DNA of 64,000 nucleotides from Streptosporangium sandarakinum (GTDB taxonomy: Bacteria; Actinomycetota; Actinomycetes; Streptosporangiales; Streptosporangiaceae), in assembly GCF_013409935.1 (NCBI RefSeq), contig NZ_JACCCO010000003.1, forward strand, positions 992,001 through 1,056,000, read 5' to 3'. A model generated the notes under the pieces. That model ran no database searches, was not told the DNA's origin, and was given only the letters and a program-made list of their open reading frames with translations. Positions 32,022-40,620 of the stretch are shown here, in pieces (positions within the stretch are counted from its first letter, which is position 1; each line of letters opens with the position of its first letter). Made by a program: the position numbers and the translations under genes.

Positions 32022-33311
32022 TCAGTCGAGGTCGAACATCCGCAGGACCAGTCCCGTGCGGGGCTTGGGGCCGAAAGAGGTGGACTTGCGCGGCACCCGT
32101 TCCCGGTGGGACGCGACGGCGAGCACGTCGTCGACCTCCAGGGGGTTCATGAGCACGGCGGTCCCCCCCGACTCCCGGGCGAGCCGTACCGCGGCCTCCG
32201 CGTCGTGGTGTACGACGCGCACGGACCGCTCGTCGTCGGGCATCCCCCAGATCTCGGGGAGCAGGAACTCGGCGAGGACCGAGGTGTTCAGGGCCCTCCA
32301 CCGGGCCGACCGGGTGTCGGGCATGGCCCGCTCCAGCCGTTCCCGGCCGGGATCGGTGAGGAGGTGGGCGGCGCCCCCGGCCGACAGCAGGTAGGCCGGC
32401 TCCGCCGCGGCCGCCAGCGCGGCGAGCCCCTCGCGGAGGGATCCGTACTCCCGGATCCTCCAGGCTTCCCCGGCCCGGGTGAGCGCCTCGTCGAGCGGCA
32501 GTCCCGGGATCACCCGGTGGATGGCCTTGATATCGGGCGGGTAGGCGGTGGAGTCCACCAGGAGCGCCAGGCCGAAGTCCCGGGCACCCGGCTTCGGCGG
32601 CCGCCCCGGCGCGGCGGCTTCGGCCGCGGCGTGGTGCTCCCGCTGGAGGGCGAGATACGTGGCGTAGCGGTGGTGCCCGTCGGCGATCAGCGCCTTGCGG
32701 GGACGCAGGTCCTCGTTGAGCAGGGCGATCTCGTCGGGGGCGGTGATGGCCCAGAGCCGGTGCCGCACCATGTCGTCGGTCGTCGCCTCGGTCAGGGGCG
32801 CCCGTGAGGCGGCGATCTCGTCCACGAGCCTGGTGGCCGCCCCGCCGTCGCCATCGTAGAGAAGGAAGATGGGCTCAAGGTTGGCCTCGGTCGTGCGCAT
32901 CAGGGCCAGGCGGTCGGCGACGGGCCCCGGCATGACGTCCTCGTGCGGCAGGATGATCTGCTCCTCGGGGCCGGCCAGGCCCACATCCCCGATGAGTCCC
33001 CGCTGCAGGATCCCGGGGCCGATCTGCTCGTAGACGTACACGGCGGGTGACTCGTCGGCCACCAGCACGCCCGAGGAGAGCCAGGTCCGGAGGGTCTCGC
33101 GGGCTTCGGCGTAGCGGTGGCGGTCGCCGCCGGGAAGGATGAGCCGCACCACGTTGTTGGGGTGTGTGTCGAGCAGGTCCCGTGCGCCGATCTCGGTGAT
33201 GAGGTCATAGGGCGGAGAGATCACCTCGGCCAGATCGCCGACCGCGAATCGCACGCCGCGAAACGGGCGTAGCACCAGCCCGCCAGGCACCGGCAGTTCA
33301 GGATTCGCCAT
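32022..33311 (-). CDS. DUF1015 family protein
   Basis: The 429-residue protein matches DUF1015 throughout: LVLRPFRGVRF, VISPPYDLI, NVVRLILPGG, FLLYDGDGG, the strongly conserved ADGHHRYATYL, and a C-terminal NPLEVDDVLAVA and VPRKSTSFGPKPRTGLV. The function of the family is not firmly known; a SpoU-like or kinase-related role has been suggested elsewhere without proof. I placed the start at ATG 33311 (MANPELPVP); ATG 33320 and a longer frame to 33428 are possible, and no clear ribosome binding site is seen, so the mRNA may be leaderless. It diverges from the small TPR gene. Confidence 0.82.
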   Translation of the reverse strand: MANPELPVPGGLVLRPFRGVRFAVGDLAEVISPPYDLITEIGARDLLDTHPNNVVRLILPGGDRHRYAEARETLRTWLSSGVLVADESPAVYVYEQIGPGILQRGLIGDVGLAGPEEQIILPHEDVMPGPVADRLALMRTTEANLEPIFLLYDGDGGAATRLVDEIAASRAPLTEATTDDMVRHRLWAITAPDEIALLNEDLRPRKALIADGHHRYATYLALQREHHAAAEAAAPGRPPKPGARDFGLALLVDSTAYPPDIKAIHRVIPGLPLDEALTRAGEAWRIREYGSLREGLAALAAAAEPAYLLSAGGAAHLLTDPGRERLERAMPDTRSARWRALNTSVLAEFLLPEIWGMPDDERSVRVVHHDAEAAVRLARESGGTAVLMNPLEVDDVLAVASHRERVPRKSTSFGPKPRTGLVLRMFDLD

Positions 33312-33430
33312 AGAGGGCATGTTGTCATAAAGGTCTGTAAGGCTCGGGGTCCGTCTTGAGGGCGCGGTGGTGCCCGGGTTGTCAGGGAATCGGTCAGATA
33401 CGTCATCTGTCGATGAAGGAGGCCTCACGT

Positions 33431-33862
33431 ATGGTCCAAGGACGCAGCGGTTCGCCTGATTCCCCCGATCCAGAGGCGGGCGCTCCCGTCGGGGACGTCT
33501 ATGACTGGTTTCAACGCGGAATGAGGCTTCTGGCCGAGGGCAGTCCGGCCGCCGCCGCCTCGCTGCTGGAGCGGGCCGCCGACGCCGAACCGGAGTCTCG
33601 CAGCATCAGGGAGGGCCTCGCCCGGGCCCAGTTCAACTCGCGGCAGTACGCCGACGCCGTCGACAGTTTCCGCTGGATCATCGACGCCAACCCGGCCGAG
33701 GACTACGCCTACTTCGGCCTGGGGCTCGCCCTGTGGCGCACCGGGGACATGGAGGCGGCGCAGGAGCCCCTGGCCATCGCCGTCGCGATGCGTCCCGACC
33801 AGCGTCATTACGTGTCGGCGCTGCGGAGCGTCCGCGCGACCCTCCGCGCCCGTCAGGCGTGA
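33431..33862 (+). CDS. Small tetratricopeptide repeat protein
   Basis: The 143-residue protein consists of a short acidic N-terminus and about three TPR-like helix pairs (DWFQRGMRLLAEGSPAAAASLL, SRSIREGLARAQFNSRQYA, YAYFGLGLALWRTGDMEAA). TPR proteins are protein-protein scaffolds. ATG 33431 is preceded by AAGGAGG (33416-33422). A TPR protein in this place, before the HAD phosphatase and tlyA, corresponds to Rv1691 of M. tuberculosis by order. Partner unknown. Confidence 0.8.
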   Translation: MVQGRSGSPDSPDPEAGAPVGDVYDWFQRGMRLLAEGSPAAAASLLERAADAEPESRSIREGLARAQFNSRQYADAVDSFRWIIDANPAEDYAYFGLGLALWRTGDMEAAQEPLAIAVAMRPDQRHYVSALRSVRATLRARQA

Positions 33863-33886
33863 CACACGGGGTGATGGAATAGGGCG

Positions 33887-34906
33887 GTGGATTCCAACAC
33901 GCTCATCGACCCCTACGACACCCTCCTCCTCGATCTCGACGGCGTGGTCTATCTGGGTCGTGACCCCGTTCCGGGGGCTCCGGAGGCGTTGCGCCGGGCG
34001 GCGGAGGGAGGAGTGCGGCTCGCCTACGTCACCAACAACGCCTCACGCACTCCCGGGGCGATCGCCGAGCACCTGAGCACGCTCGGCGCCCCGGCGCGTG
34101 CCGAGGACGTCGTCACCTCGGCCCAGGCCGCCGCGCGGCTGGTGGCCGAACGGGTCGAGCCCGGTTCGGCGGTGCTGGTGGTCGGGGGAATGGGGCTGCG
34201 CAGTGCCCTGCGCGCGCACGGTCTGCGCCCGGTGAGCACCGCGGCGGAGGAGCCCGCCGCGGTCGTACAGGGCATCGCGCCCGATCTCTCCTATGGCCTG
34301 CTCTGCGAGGGCACGCTGGCCGTACGGCGGGGCGCCCTGTTCGTGGCGGCCAACGCCGACACCACGATGCCGTCCGGCCGGGGGGAACTGCCGGGCAACG
34401 GGGCGATGGCCCGGGTGATCGCCACGGCGACCGGGGTGGAGCCCGTCGTGGCGGGGAAGCCGGAGCCGCCCCTGCACCGGGAGTCGATGCTGCGTACCGG
34501 TTCCCGGCGGCCCCTGGTGGTCGGTGACCGGCTCGACACCGACATCGAGGGGGCGACGAACGCGGGGGTGGACGCCCTGCTGGTGCTGACCGGCGTGACC
34601 GGGCCGCTCGACCTGCTGACAGCGGGTCCCCACCGGCGGCCAGCCTATGTCGCCGCGGACCTGTCGGCGCTGCACCGGCCCTACCCCGCGGTGCTGCGGT
34701 CCGGAGACGGGTGGGCCTGCGAGGGGTGGAGCGCACGCTGGGACGGCGGTCGGCTGCGCCTCGACGGCCATGGGGAGGCGATCGACGGTCTCCGCGCGGC
34801 CTGCACCGCGACATGGGAGGCGGCCGGTGAGGGAAGGGCGGACGAGGACGCCGTGAAGGCCGCACTGGACTCCCGGCTACCCGGGGAAGGCGTCCGCCGT
34901 CCGTGA
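33887..34906 (+). CDS. HAD-superfamily (IIA, NagD-like) phosphatase
   Basis: The 339-residue enzyme has all four HAD motifs: DLDGV with Asp16 (nucleophile) and Asp18, the TNNAS threonine/asparagine, the lysine in VAGKPEPP, and GDRLDTDIEGA. The cap is of the IIA type. A C-terminal extension of about 70 residues follows the phosphatase fold. The homologue in the same place in M. tuberculosis (Rv1692) is reported as a glycerol-3-phosphate phosphatase; the same substrate is a reasonable inference here, with p-nitrophenyl phosphatase or NMP phosphatase as alternatives. The start is GTG 33887 with a weak ribosome binding site. Confidence 0.87.
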   Translation: MDSNTLIDPYDTLLLDLDGVVYLGRDPVPGAPEALRRAAEGGVRLAYVTNNASRTPGAIAEHLSTLGAPARAEDVVTSAQAAARLVAERVEPGSAVLVVGGMGLRSALRAHGLRPVSTAAEEPAAVVQGIAPDLSYGLLCEGTLAVRRGALFVAANADTTMPSGRGELPGNGAMARVIATATGVEPVVAGKPEPPLHRESMLRTGSRRPLVVGDRLDTDIEGATNAGVDALLVLTGVTGPLDLLTAGPHRRPAYVAADLSALHRPYPAVLRSGDGWACEGWSARWDGGRLRLDGHGEAIDGLRAACTATWEAAGEGRADEDAVKAALDSRLPGEGVRRP

Positions 34907-34948
34907 TCCGGTCACCCGGAGCGAGGACGGGCCGCCCAGAGCAGGACG

Positions 34949-35103
34949 AACCGGTCCGGGCGTTGAGTAACCGGTCTGGGTGAGAAGCCGGCCCGGGCGG
35001 TGAGCAGCCGGCCTGGGCGAGGAGCCGGTACAGGCGATGAGGAACCGGTCCGGGTGAGGAGCCGGTACAGGAGGGAACCGGTCCGGGCGGGGAACCGGCC
35101 GGC
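34949..35103. repeat. Degenerate tandem array of a 16-20 base GC-rich unit
   Basis: About nine units of the form (A/G)CCGGTCCGGG(C/T)G followed by a TGAGGA-like linker run through the gap between the HAD gene and the convergent SCP2 gene. Units vary in length, so it is a degenerate array, not a CRISPR. Each unit's CCGG core is self-complementary, so the transcript could fold extensively and act as a terminator for both genes. Confidence 0.7.
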
Positions 35104-35188
35104 GGACCCGCCCGCCGGGCTTCCCGGGTCCCGCGGGCTCGGAGGGGCGGGAAGCCGGGGAAACCGGGGAGGCGGCGGGTCCCGGAGG

Positions 35189-35536
35189 TCAGAGGAGCTT
35201 GCGCAGCCGGAGGAGGTCGCCGAAGCTCGCGTCGATCTTCACTTTGCCGCCGAACAGCGCGCGTCCCATGTCCAGCTCCCCGTTGACCAGGGAGACCAGG
35301 TCGTCACTGCCGATGGTCAGTTTCACGTCGGCGGGTCTGCCGTCGGTGGGGGGCCGCTCCTCGAAGGGACCCAGTCCGCCGTGGTGGATGCGTCCGTAGA
35401 AGGTGACGCTGAGATCGCTGATGTGGCAGCTGATGCTGCGCTCGACCACGTGCTTGGCGCGGCTCGCCTGGTCAACCTCGTCGAACTGCTCGCCGAGTCT
35501 GCGCAGTGCCACCCGGCACTCGTCGACGGTCGCCAT
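35189..35536 (-). CDS. SCP2 sterol-binding domain protein
   Basis: A 115-residue single-domain protein begins MATVDECRVALRRLGEQ. The pattern SCHISDLSVTFYGRI, then DVKLTIGSDDLVSLVNGE and the ending GKVKIDASFGDLLRLRKLL matches the SCP2/sterol carrier fold, which binds lipids in a hydrophobic tunnel. AAAGGAG lies nine bases before the ATG. It is divergent from the phasin-like gene, with about 125 bases between. A role in lipid handling is inferred from the fold; no ligand can be predicted. Confidence 0.78.
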   Translation of the reverse strand: MATVDECRVALRRLGEQFDEVDQASRAKHVVERSISCHISDLSVTFYGRIHHGGLGPFEERPPTDGRPADVKLTIGSDDLVSLVNGELDMGRALFGGKVKIDASFGDLLRLRKLL

Positions 35537-35660
35537 CGCGCGACGCTCCTTTCTCTTTCCGGACGCTTCCGGATCCTTTGACGTACGGACGGTAGCGTTC
35601 CACATGAACATAATGTGCGATCCGGCGTGCGGGGGTTCGCCGGAGGGGGGAGGCATCGCC

Positions 35661-36572
35661 ATGGTGTTCGATGCGCTGCGCGGATACCTGCAGGGGGCCA
35701 CCGGCCTCACCGAGATGACGACGGCCAGGGCGCGGGAGGTGGTCCGTGACCTGTTCGGTCTGAAGGAGGCGGAGTCACCGCAGGCGTCCGACCAGATCGA
35801 CGAGATGGCCAGGGAGCTGGTCACGGCGGGGCAGGAGAGCCGGCACCAGCTCGATGAGATCATTCAGAACGAGGTGAACCGCCTGGTCGACGCGTTCGAC
35901 CAGGCGCACGCGAGAGAGATCGAGGAGATCGACCGGCTGCGGACGCGCGTGGCCGAGTTGGAGGCCCGGCTGGCCGAATCCGAGACCTCTGCCACACCGC
36001 GCGCCACACGGAGCCGTACCGCCGCGAAGACCGCGGAGAAGCCGGGCAAGGCGGTCAAGGCCGCCGCGAAGCCGGGCAAGCCGGAGGAGGCCGCGGGGAA
36101 GGCCGCGGCGAAGACAGGGGCGGCGAAGACCACGAAGGCCGCCGGCAAGGCGAAGGCGGAGGAGAAGCCGGAGGAGACCGCCGGGAAGGCCGCCCCGAAG
36201 ACGAGGAGGTCGACCGCGAAGGCGGCTGAGGAGACGGGGAAGGACACGGCGAGTACGGCGAAGACCGCGGGAAAGGCGGCGGCGAAGACCGGGAAGGCCG
36301 CTGGGAGGGCCACCGCGAAGACCGAGGAGAAGACCGAGGAGAAGACCACCGGCGGGACCGCGGAGAAGCCGGGAGAGGACGCGGGCAAGAGCGGGAAGGC
36401 CGCCGGGAAGACCGCCGGGAAAGCCGCCGGGAGGACCGCGGGGAAGGCGGGCCGTACGGCCGGGACGACGCGCGCCGCGGCGTCCGATACGGTCAAGGCG
36501 TCCACGGGCGCGGCGTCCCGCGCCCGTGCGGCGAACAGGACGGCGAAGAACACCTCCGGAGGGGACGGATGA
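35661..36572 (+). CDS. Phasin-like coiled-coil protein with histone-H1-like Lys/Ala tail
   Basis: The 303-residue protein has an N-terminal helical region (about 1-110) with a coiled coil (IEEIDRLRTRVAELEARL) of the kind found in phasin/PhaF-type granule proteins and polyhydroxyalkanoate regulators. Residues about 115-303 are a low-complexity tail of Lys, Ala, Gly and Thr with repeated AGKAA/AAKTG units, as in histone H1-like and PhaF or HupB tails that bind DNA. GGAGGGGGGAGG lies before ATG 35661. Together this suggests a protein linking a surface (granule, envelope or division machinery) to DNA, but that is inference. It overlaps the next small gene by four bases and is in the tlyA unit. 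Confidence 0.75.
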   Translation: MVFDALRGYLQGATGLTEMTTARAREVVRDLFGLKEAESPQASDQIDEMARELVTAGQESRHQLDEIIQNEVNRLVDAFDQAHAREIEEIDRLRTRVAELEARLAESETSATPRATRSRTAAKTAEKPGKAVKAAAKPGKPEEAAGKAAAKTGAAKTTKAAGKAKAEEKPEETAGKAAPKTRRSTAKAAEETGKDTASTAKTAGKAAAKTGKAAGRATAKTEEKTEEKTTGGTAEKPGEDAGKSGKAAGKTAGKAAGRTAGKAGRTAGTTRAAASDTVKASTGAASRARAANRTAKNTSGGDG

Positions 36573-36757
36573 CCTACCTGCCCGAAGAGAACGGCGACGA
36601 AGAGACCGGCGAAGAGCGGGTCGACGCCGTGCTGAACGGGCTGACCCGGCTCGGCGAGGTGCCCGTCTCGGCGCACGTGGGCGTGTTCGAGGAGGTGTTC
36701 GCCGGGCTGGAGGGGGTGCTCGCCTCGGCGGACGACACCGCGGACCGGCAGCGGTGA
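36569..36757 (+). CDS. Small acidic protein of unknown function
   Basis: A 62-residue protein begins MTYLPEENGDEETGEERVDAV and contains LTRLGEVPVSAHVGVFEEVF. Both ends overlap neighbours by four bases (ATGA with the phasin-like gene, GTGA with tlyA), which argues strongly that it is translated. A small gene just before tlyA also exists in M. tuberculosis (Rv1693 position). I do not recognise a domain. Confidence 0.75.
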   Translation: MTYLPEENGDEETGEERVDAVLNGLTRLGEVPVSAHVGVFEEVFAGLEGVLASADDTADRQR

Positions 36758-37572
36758 GCCGGCGGGCACGCCTCGACAGCGAGCTCGTCCGCCGCCGGCT
36801 GGCAAGGTCCAGGGAGCAGGCGGCCCAGCTGATCGAGGAGGGCCGGGTCACCGTCGGCGGCCGGGTGGCCGCCAAGGCCGCGACCCAGGTGGACACCGCC
36901 GCGGCGATCGTGGTGGCCGAGGCCCCCGGCGGCGTCGACTACGTCTCGCGGGGGGCGCACAAGCTGCTGGGCGCGCTGGAGGCGTTCGGGCCCCGCGGCC
37001 TGACCGTCACCGGGCGGCGCTGCCTGGACGCCGGGGCCTCGACCGGGGGCTTCACCGACGTGCTGCTGCGCAACGGCGCGGCGCACGTGCTGGCGGTGGA
37101 CGTCGGGTACGGCCAGCTCGCCTGGTCGCTGCGGACCGACGAGCGGGTCACGGTCATGGAGCGGGTCAACGTCAGGGACCTGACGCCCGACATGGTGGGG
37201 GAGGCCCCCACCCTGGTCGTGGGCGACCTGTCCTTCATCTCGCTGCGCCTGGTGCTGCCGGCCCTGACCCGCTGCGCCGCCGGGCGGGCCGACTTCGCGA
37301 TGCTGGTCAAGCCCCAGTTCGAGGTGGGCAGGGAGCGGGTCGGTGCCGGCGGCGTCGTCCGGGACCCCGCCCTGCGGGCGCAGGCCGTACAGGATGTCGC
37401 CGAGGCCGCCCGGGGGCTCGGTCTCGTCGTGCGCGGCGTCACCGCGAGCCCGCTGCCCGGCCCGTCCGGCAACGTCGAGTACGTCATCTGGCTGGGCAAG
37501 GGAGAGGGCGCGCCGCCGGTCGCCGACGTCGAGGCGGAGATCGGGCGCGCGGTGGCGGAAGGGCCCCGCTAA
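36754..37572 (+). CDS. tlyA: 16S/23S rRNA (cytidine-2'-O)-methyltransferase TlyA
   Basis: TlyA 2'-O-methylates 16S and 23S rRNA; in mycobacteria its loss gives capreomycin and viomycin resistance. The 272-residue protein has an N-terminal S4 domain (about 1-60, ARLDSELVRRRLARSREQAA) and an FtsJ-type SAM domain with CLDAGASTGGFTDVLL, VDVGYGQLAWSLR, VGDLSFISL and MLVKPQFEVG. SPLPGPSGNVEYVIWL near the end is the family signature. The GTG start overlaps the previous stop (GTGA). 217 bases separate it from nadK. Confidence 0.95.
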   Translation: MSRRARLDSELVRRRLARSREQAAQLIEEGRVTVGGRVAAKAATQVDTAAAIVVAEAPGGVDYVSRGAHKLLGALEAFGPRGLTVTGRRCLDAGASTGGFTDVLLRNGAAHVLAVDVGYGQLAWSLRTDERVTVMERVNVRDLTPDMVGEAPTLVVGDLSFISLRLVLPALTRCAAGRADFAMLVKPQFEVGRERVGAGGVVRDPALRAQAVQDVAEAARGLGLVVRGVTASPLPGPSGNVEYVIWLGKGEGAPPVADVEAEIGRAVAEGPR

Positions 37573-37789
37573 GGTCTGCTCGTGGATCTTCGCCGCGGGA
37601 CGGCGGGGATCCGCGGCACGGGCGGTCGCGACCACCGAGGTCGGGATCCCGCCACGGCCCGGAACAGCCCGCCGGCACGGGACCGTTCACCGTACCGGGG
37701 CCGTCCCCCGGCACGGGGCCGTACGGCGGCATGGCCTCACCGGCGGACGGGTCGAAGACGCCGGTGCTCACCCCCGAAAGAGTGGAGAC

Positions 37790-38695
37790 ATGACAACCAA
37801 GCGCACCGTGCTGGTAACCGCCCACACCGGGCGGCAGGCGGCCGTCGAGAGCGCCCGGCTGGTGATCGGGCGGCTGCTGGAGGCGGGGGTGGCGGTGCGC
37901 GTCCTCGGCTCCGAGGCCGAGGCCGTCGCGTGCGCGGGCGCCGACGTGGTGCCGGCCACCGCCATGGCCGTCCAGGACGCCGAGATGATGATCGTGCTCG
38001 GCGGCGACGGCAGCCTGCTGCGGGCCGCCGAGCTCGCCCGTCCGGCCGGGGTGCCGCTGCTGGGGGTCAACCTCGGGCACGTCGGGTTCCTCGCGGAGGC
38101 GGAGGTGGAGGACCTGGCGGTCGCGGTGGACTGCGTGGTCCGGGGCCGCTACGACGTGGAGGAGCGGATGGCCGTCGAGGTCACCGCCCGCCTCAACGGG
38201 CGGCTGCTGGCCGACACCTGGGCGCTCAACGAGGCGACCGTGGAGAAGAACGACCGGATGCTGGAGGTGGTCGCCGAGGTCGACGGGCGGCCTCTGTCAC
38301 GATGGGGGTGTGACGGGGTCATCTGCGCCACCCCCACCGGTTCGACCGCGTATGCTTTCTCGGCCGGTGGCCCGGTGGTGTGGCCGGAGGTGGAGGCGCT
38401 GCTGCTGGTGCCGATCAGCGCCCACGCGCTGTTCGCCCGGCCGCTGGTGGTCTCCCCGCGTTCCCGGCTGGCGCTGGAGGTCCAGCCGGAGACCGCCGGG
38501 GCCGTGCTGTGGTGCGACGGCCGCCGCCGCTTCGATCTGCCCGCCGGAGCACGGGTCGAGGTGCGCCGGGCCGAGGTGCCGGTACGGCTGGCTCGGCTGC
38601 ACGGTCTGGAGGACACCGGGGCGCCGTTCACCGACAGGCTGGTCGCCAAGTTCGGCCTTCCTGTGCAGGGCTGGCGCGGCCGGGCACGGTCGTAG
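37790..38695 (+). CDS. nadK: NAD kinase
   Basis: NadK (PpnK) phosphorylates NAD to NADP. The 301-residue protein has the GGDG motif (71-74), the LNE segment in TWALNEATVEK, and the glycine-rich CDGVICATPTGSTAYAFSAGGPV loop region. ATG 37790 follows an AGTGGAGAC ribosome binding site. The order tlyA-nadK-recN is conserved in actinobacteria. The 217-base gap before it is GC-rich and shows no gene. Confidence 0.95.
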   Translation: MTTKRTVLVTAHTGRQAAVESARLVIGRLLEAGVAVRVLGSEAEAVACAGADVVPATAMAVQDAEMMIVLGGDGSLLRAAELARPAGVPLLGVNLGHVGFLAEAEVEDLAVAVDCVVRGRYDVEERMAVEVTARLNGRLLADTWALNEATVEKNDRMLEVVAEVDGRPLSRWGCDGVICATPTGSTAYAFSAGGPVVWPEVEALLLVPISAHALFARPLVVSPRSRLALEVQPETAGAVLWCDGRRRFDLPAGARVEVRRAEVPVRLARLHGLEDTGAPFTDRLVAKFGLPVQGWRGRARS

Positions 38696-38785
38696 ATCAT
38701 CCCGGCGATCGCGGTGCCGAGCGCGTAGGATCGTGCCCGCGCACCGCACTGATGTTCGGTGAATTCGATGTGACGGGAGGGACCA

Positions 38786-40501
38786 GTGCGACCCAGGGTC
38801 GAGGAGGTCCGCATCCAAGGGCTCGGCGTGATCGACGAGGCCGTCCTGGCGCTGTCGCCGGGATTCACCGTGCTCACGGGCGAGACCGGCGCGGGCAAGA
38901 CGATGGTGGTGACAGGTCTGGGGTTGCTGTTCGGCGGCCGGGCCGACCCGGCCCGCGTCCGCCCGGGCTCCGACAAGGCGACCGTCGAGGGCACCCTCGT
39001 GGTGAACCCGGCGGGCCGGGTGGCCCAGCAGGTGCAGGACCTCGGAGGAGACGTCGAGGGCGGCGAGCTGATCATCTCGCGCACCGTCTCGGCCGAGGGC
39101 CGCAGCCGGGCTTGGCTGGGCGGGCGCACCGTCCCGGTGGGTACGCTGACCTACCTCGCCGAGGACCTCGTGGCCGTCCACGGCCAGATGGACCAGCAGC
39201 GGCTGCTGCAGTCCGGCCGTCAGCGCGCGGCCCTCGACCGTTATGCCGGCGAGGAGCTGGTCAAGCCGCTGCGCGCCTACGAGCAGGCCTACCGGCGCCA
39301 CAGGCAGGTGACCGACGAGCTGGCCGAGATCACGGCCCGGGCCCGGGAGCGCGCCCAGGAGGCCGACATACTCCGGTTCGGGCTGGAGGAGGTCGGGCGG
39401 GCCGAGCCCAGGCCGGGCGAGGAGACCGAGCTGCGCGAGGAGGAGGAGCGGCTCTCCCACGCCGACTCGCTCCGCAGCGCGGCCGAGACCGCGCACCGGG
39501 CGCTGCTCGGTGACCCGATGGCCGGCGACCAGGACCTCCAGGACGCCGTCACGCTGGTCGGACAGGCCCGCTCGGCCGTCGAGGCGGTCCGCGACTTCGA
39601 TCCGGCGCTGGCCGGGATCGCCGACCGGTTGGCCGAGGCCGGCTACCTCATCTCCGACGTCGCCACCGAGCTGGCCGCCTACGCCGAGTCGGTCGAGGCC
39701 GACCCGGCCCGCCTCGCGATGGTTCAGGAGCGCCAGGCGGTGCTGACCCACCTGGTGCGCAAGTACGGCGAGGACACCCGGGCCGTGCTGGCCTGGGCGG
39801 AGCAGGCCGCGCGGCGCGTCACCGAGCTGGAGGGCGACGACGAGCGGATCGCCGAGCTCACCCGCGAGCAGGAGGAGCTCACCGGCCGCCTCACCGGGTT
39901 CGCGGCCGAGCTGACCCGGATCCGCACCACCGCCGCCGAGCGGTTCGGGCAGGCGGTGACCGAGGAGCTCACCGCGCTGGCCATGCCGCACGCCCGGGTG
40001 GTGGTCGTCATCACGCCCGCCGCCGAGTTCGGCCCGCACGGCCTGGACGAGGTGGAGCTGCGGATGTCCCCGCATCCGGCCTCGCCGCCCCTGCCGCTGA
40101 ACAAGGGGGCCTCCGGCGGTGAGCTGAGCCGGGTGATGCTCGCCATCGAGGTGGTCTTCGCCGGCGCCGACCCGGTGCCGACGTTCGTCTTCGACGAGGT
40201 CGACGCGGGCGTGGGCGGCAAGGCGGCGGTGGAGATCGGCCGCCGCCTTGCCCGCCTGGCCCGCACCGCCCAGGTGATAGTGGTCACACACCTGCCGCAG
40301 GTCGCGGCGTTCGCCGACCAGCACCTGGTGGTGGAGAAGGCGGGCGACGGCAGCGTGGTGCGCAGCGGCGTGGTGGCGCTCGACCGGGACGGCCGGACGC
40401 GGGAGCTGGCGCGCATGCTCGCCGGGCTGGAGGACTCCGAGCTGGGCCGCGCGCACGCCGAGGAACTGCTGGCGATCGCCGCCGCCGACAAAAGGGGTTG
40501 A
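38786..40501 (+). CDS. recN: DNA repair protein RecN
   Basis: RecN is an SMC-like ATPase acting at double-strand breaks. The 571-residue protein has Walker A GETGAGKT (32-39), a central coiled coil (about 150-380), the ABC signature KGASGGELSRVMLAIE, Walker B TFVFDEVDAGVGG and the H-loop VIVVTHLPQVAAFAD. The GTG start is preceded by CGGGAGGG. I looked for an actinobacterial LexA box upstream and found none. The length is normal. Confidence 0.95.
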   Translation: MRPRVEEVRIQGLGVIDEAVLALSPGFTVLTGETGAGKTMVVTGLGLLFGGRADPARVRPGSDKATVEGTLVVNPAGRVAQQVQDLGGDVEGGELIISRTVSAEGRSRAWLGGRTVPVGTLTYLAEDLVAVHGQMDQQRLLQSGRQRAALDRYAGEELVKPLRAYEQAYRRHRQVTDELAEITARARERAQEADILRFGLEEVGRAEPRPGEETELREEEERLSHADSLRSAAETAHRALLGDPMAGDQDLQDAVTLVGQARSAVEAVRDFDPALAGIADRLAEAGYLISDVATELAAYAESVEADPARLAMVQERQAVLTHLVRKYGEDTRAVLAWAEQAARRVTELEGDDERIAELTREQEELTGRLTGFAAELTRIRTTAAERFGQAVTEELTALAMPHARVVVVITPAAEFGPHGLDEVELRMSPHPASPPLPLNKGASGGELSRVMLAIEVVFAGADPVPTFVFDEVDAGVGGKAAVEIGRRLARLARTAQVIVVTHLPQVAAFADQHLVVEKAGDGSVVRSGVVALDRDGRTRELARMLAGLEDSELGRAHAEELLAIAAADKRG

Positions 40502-40620
40502 GGAGGACTGTCCACGCCTATTCAGGGGAGTAACCGGACGCCGGTGATTCCCAGTGAGGAACCCGGCGGGCATCAGGCTGCCCGGCCCACCCGGTCGTCG
40601 CCTCTGGCAGGATGGTTTCG

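Noticed and set aside
31917..32807. Plus-strand frame of 296 residues after the SSB-like gene
   Set aside because: It lies antisense to the DUF1015 gene; the coding pattern and DUF1015 homology favour the minus strand.
34949..35103. Possible CRISPR or att site
   Set aside because: The units are degenerate and back-to-back; no integrase or tRNA target nearby.
38696..38785. LexA/SOS box before recN
   Set aside because: No CGAAC-N4-GTTCG-type palindrome was found; TGTTCGGTGAATTCGATG is not symmetric enough.
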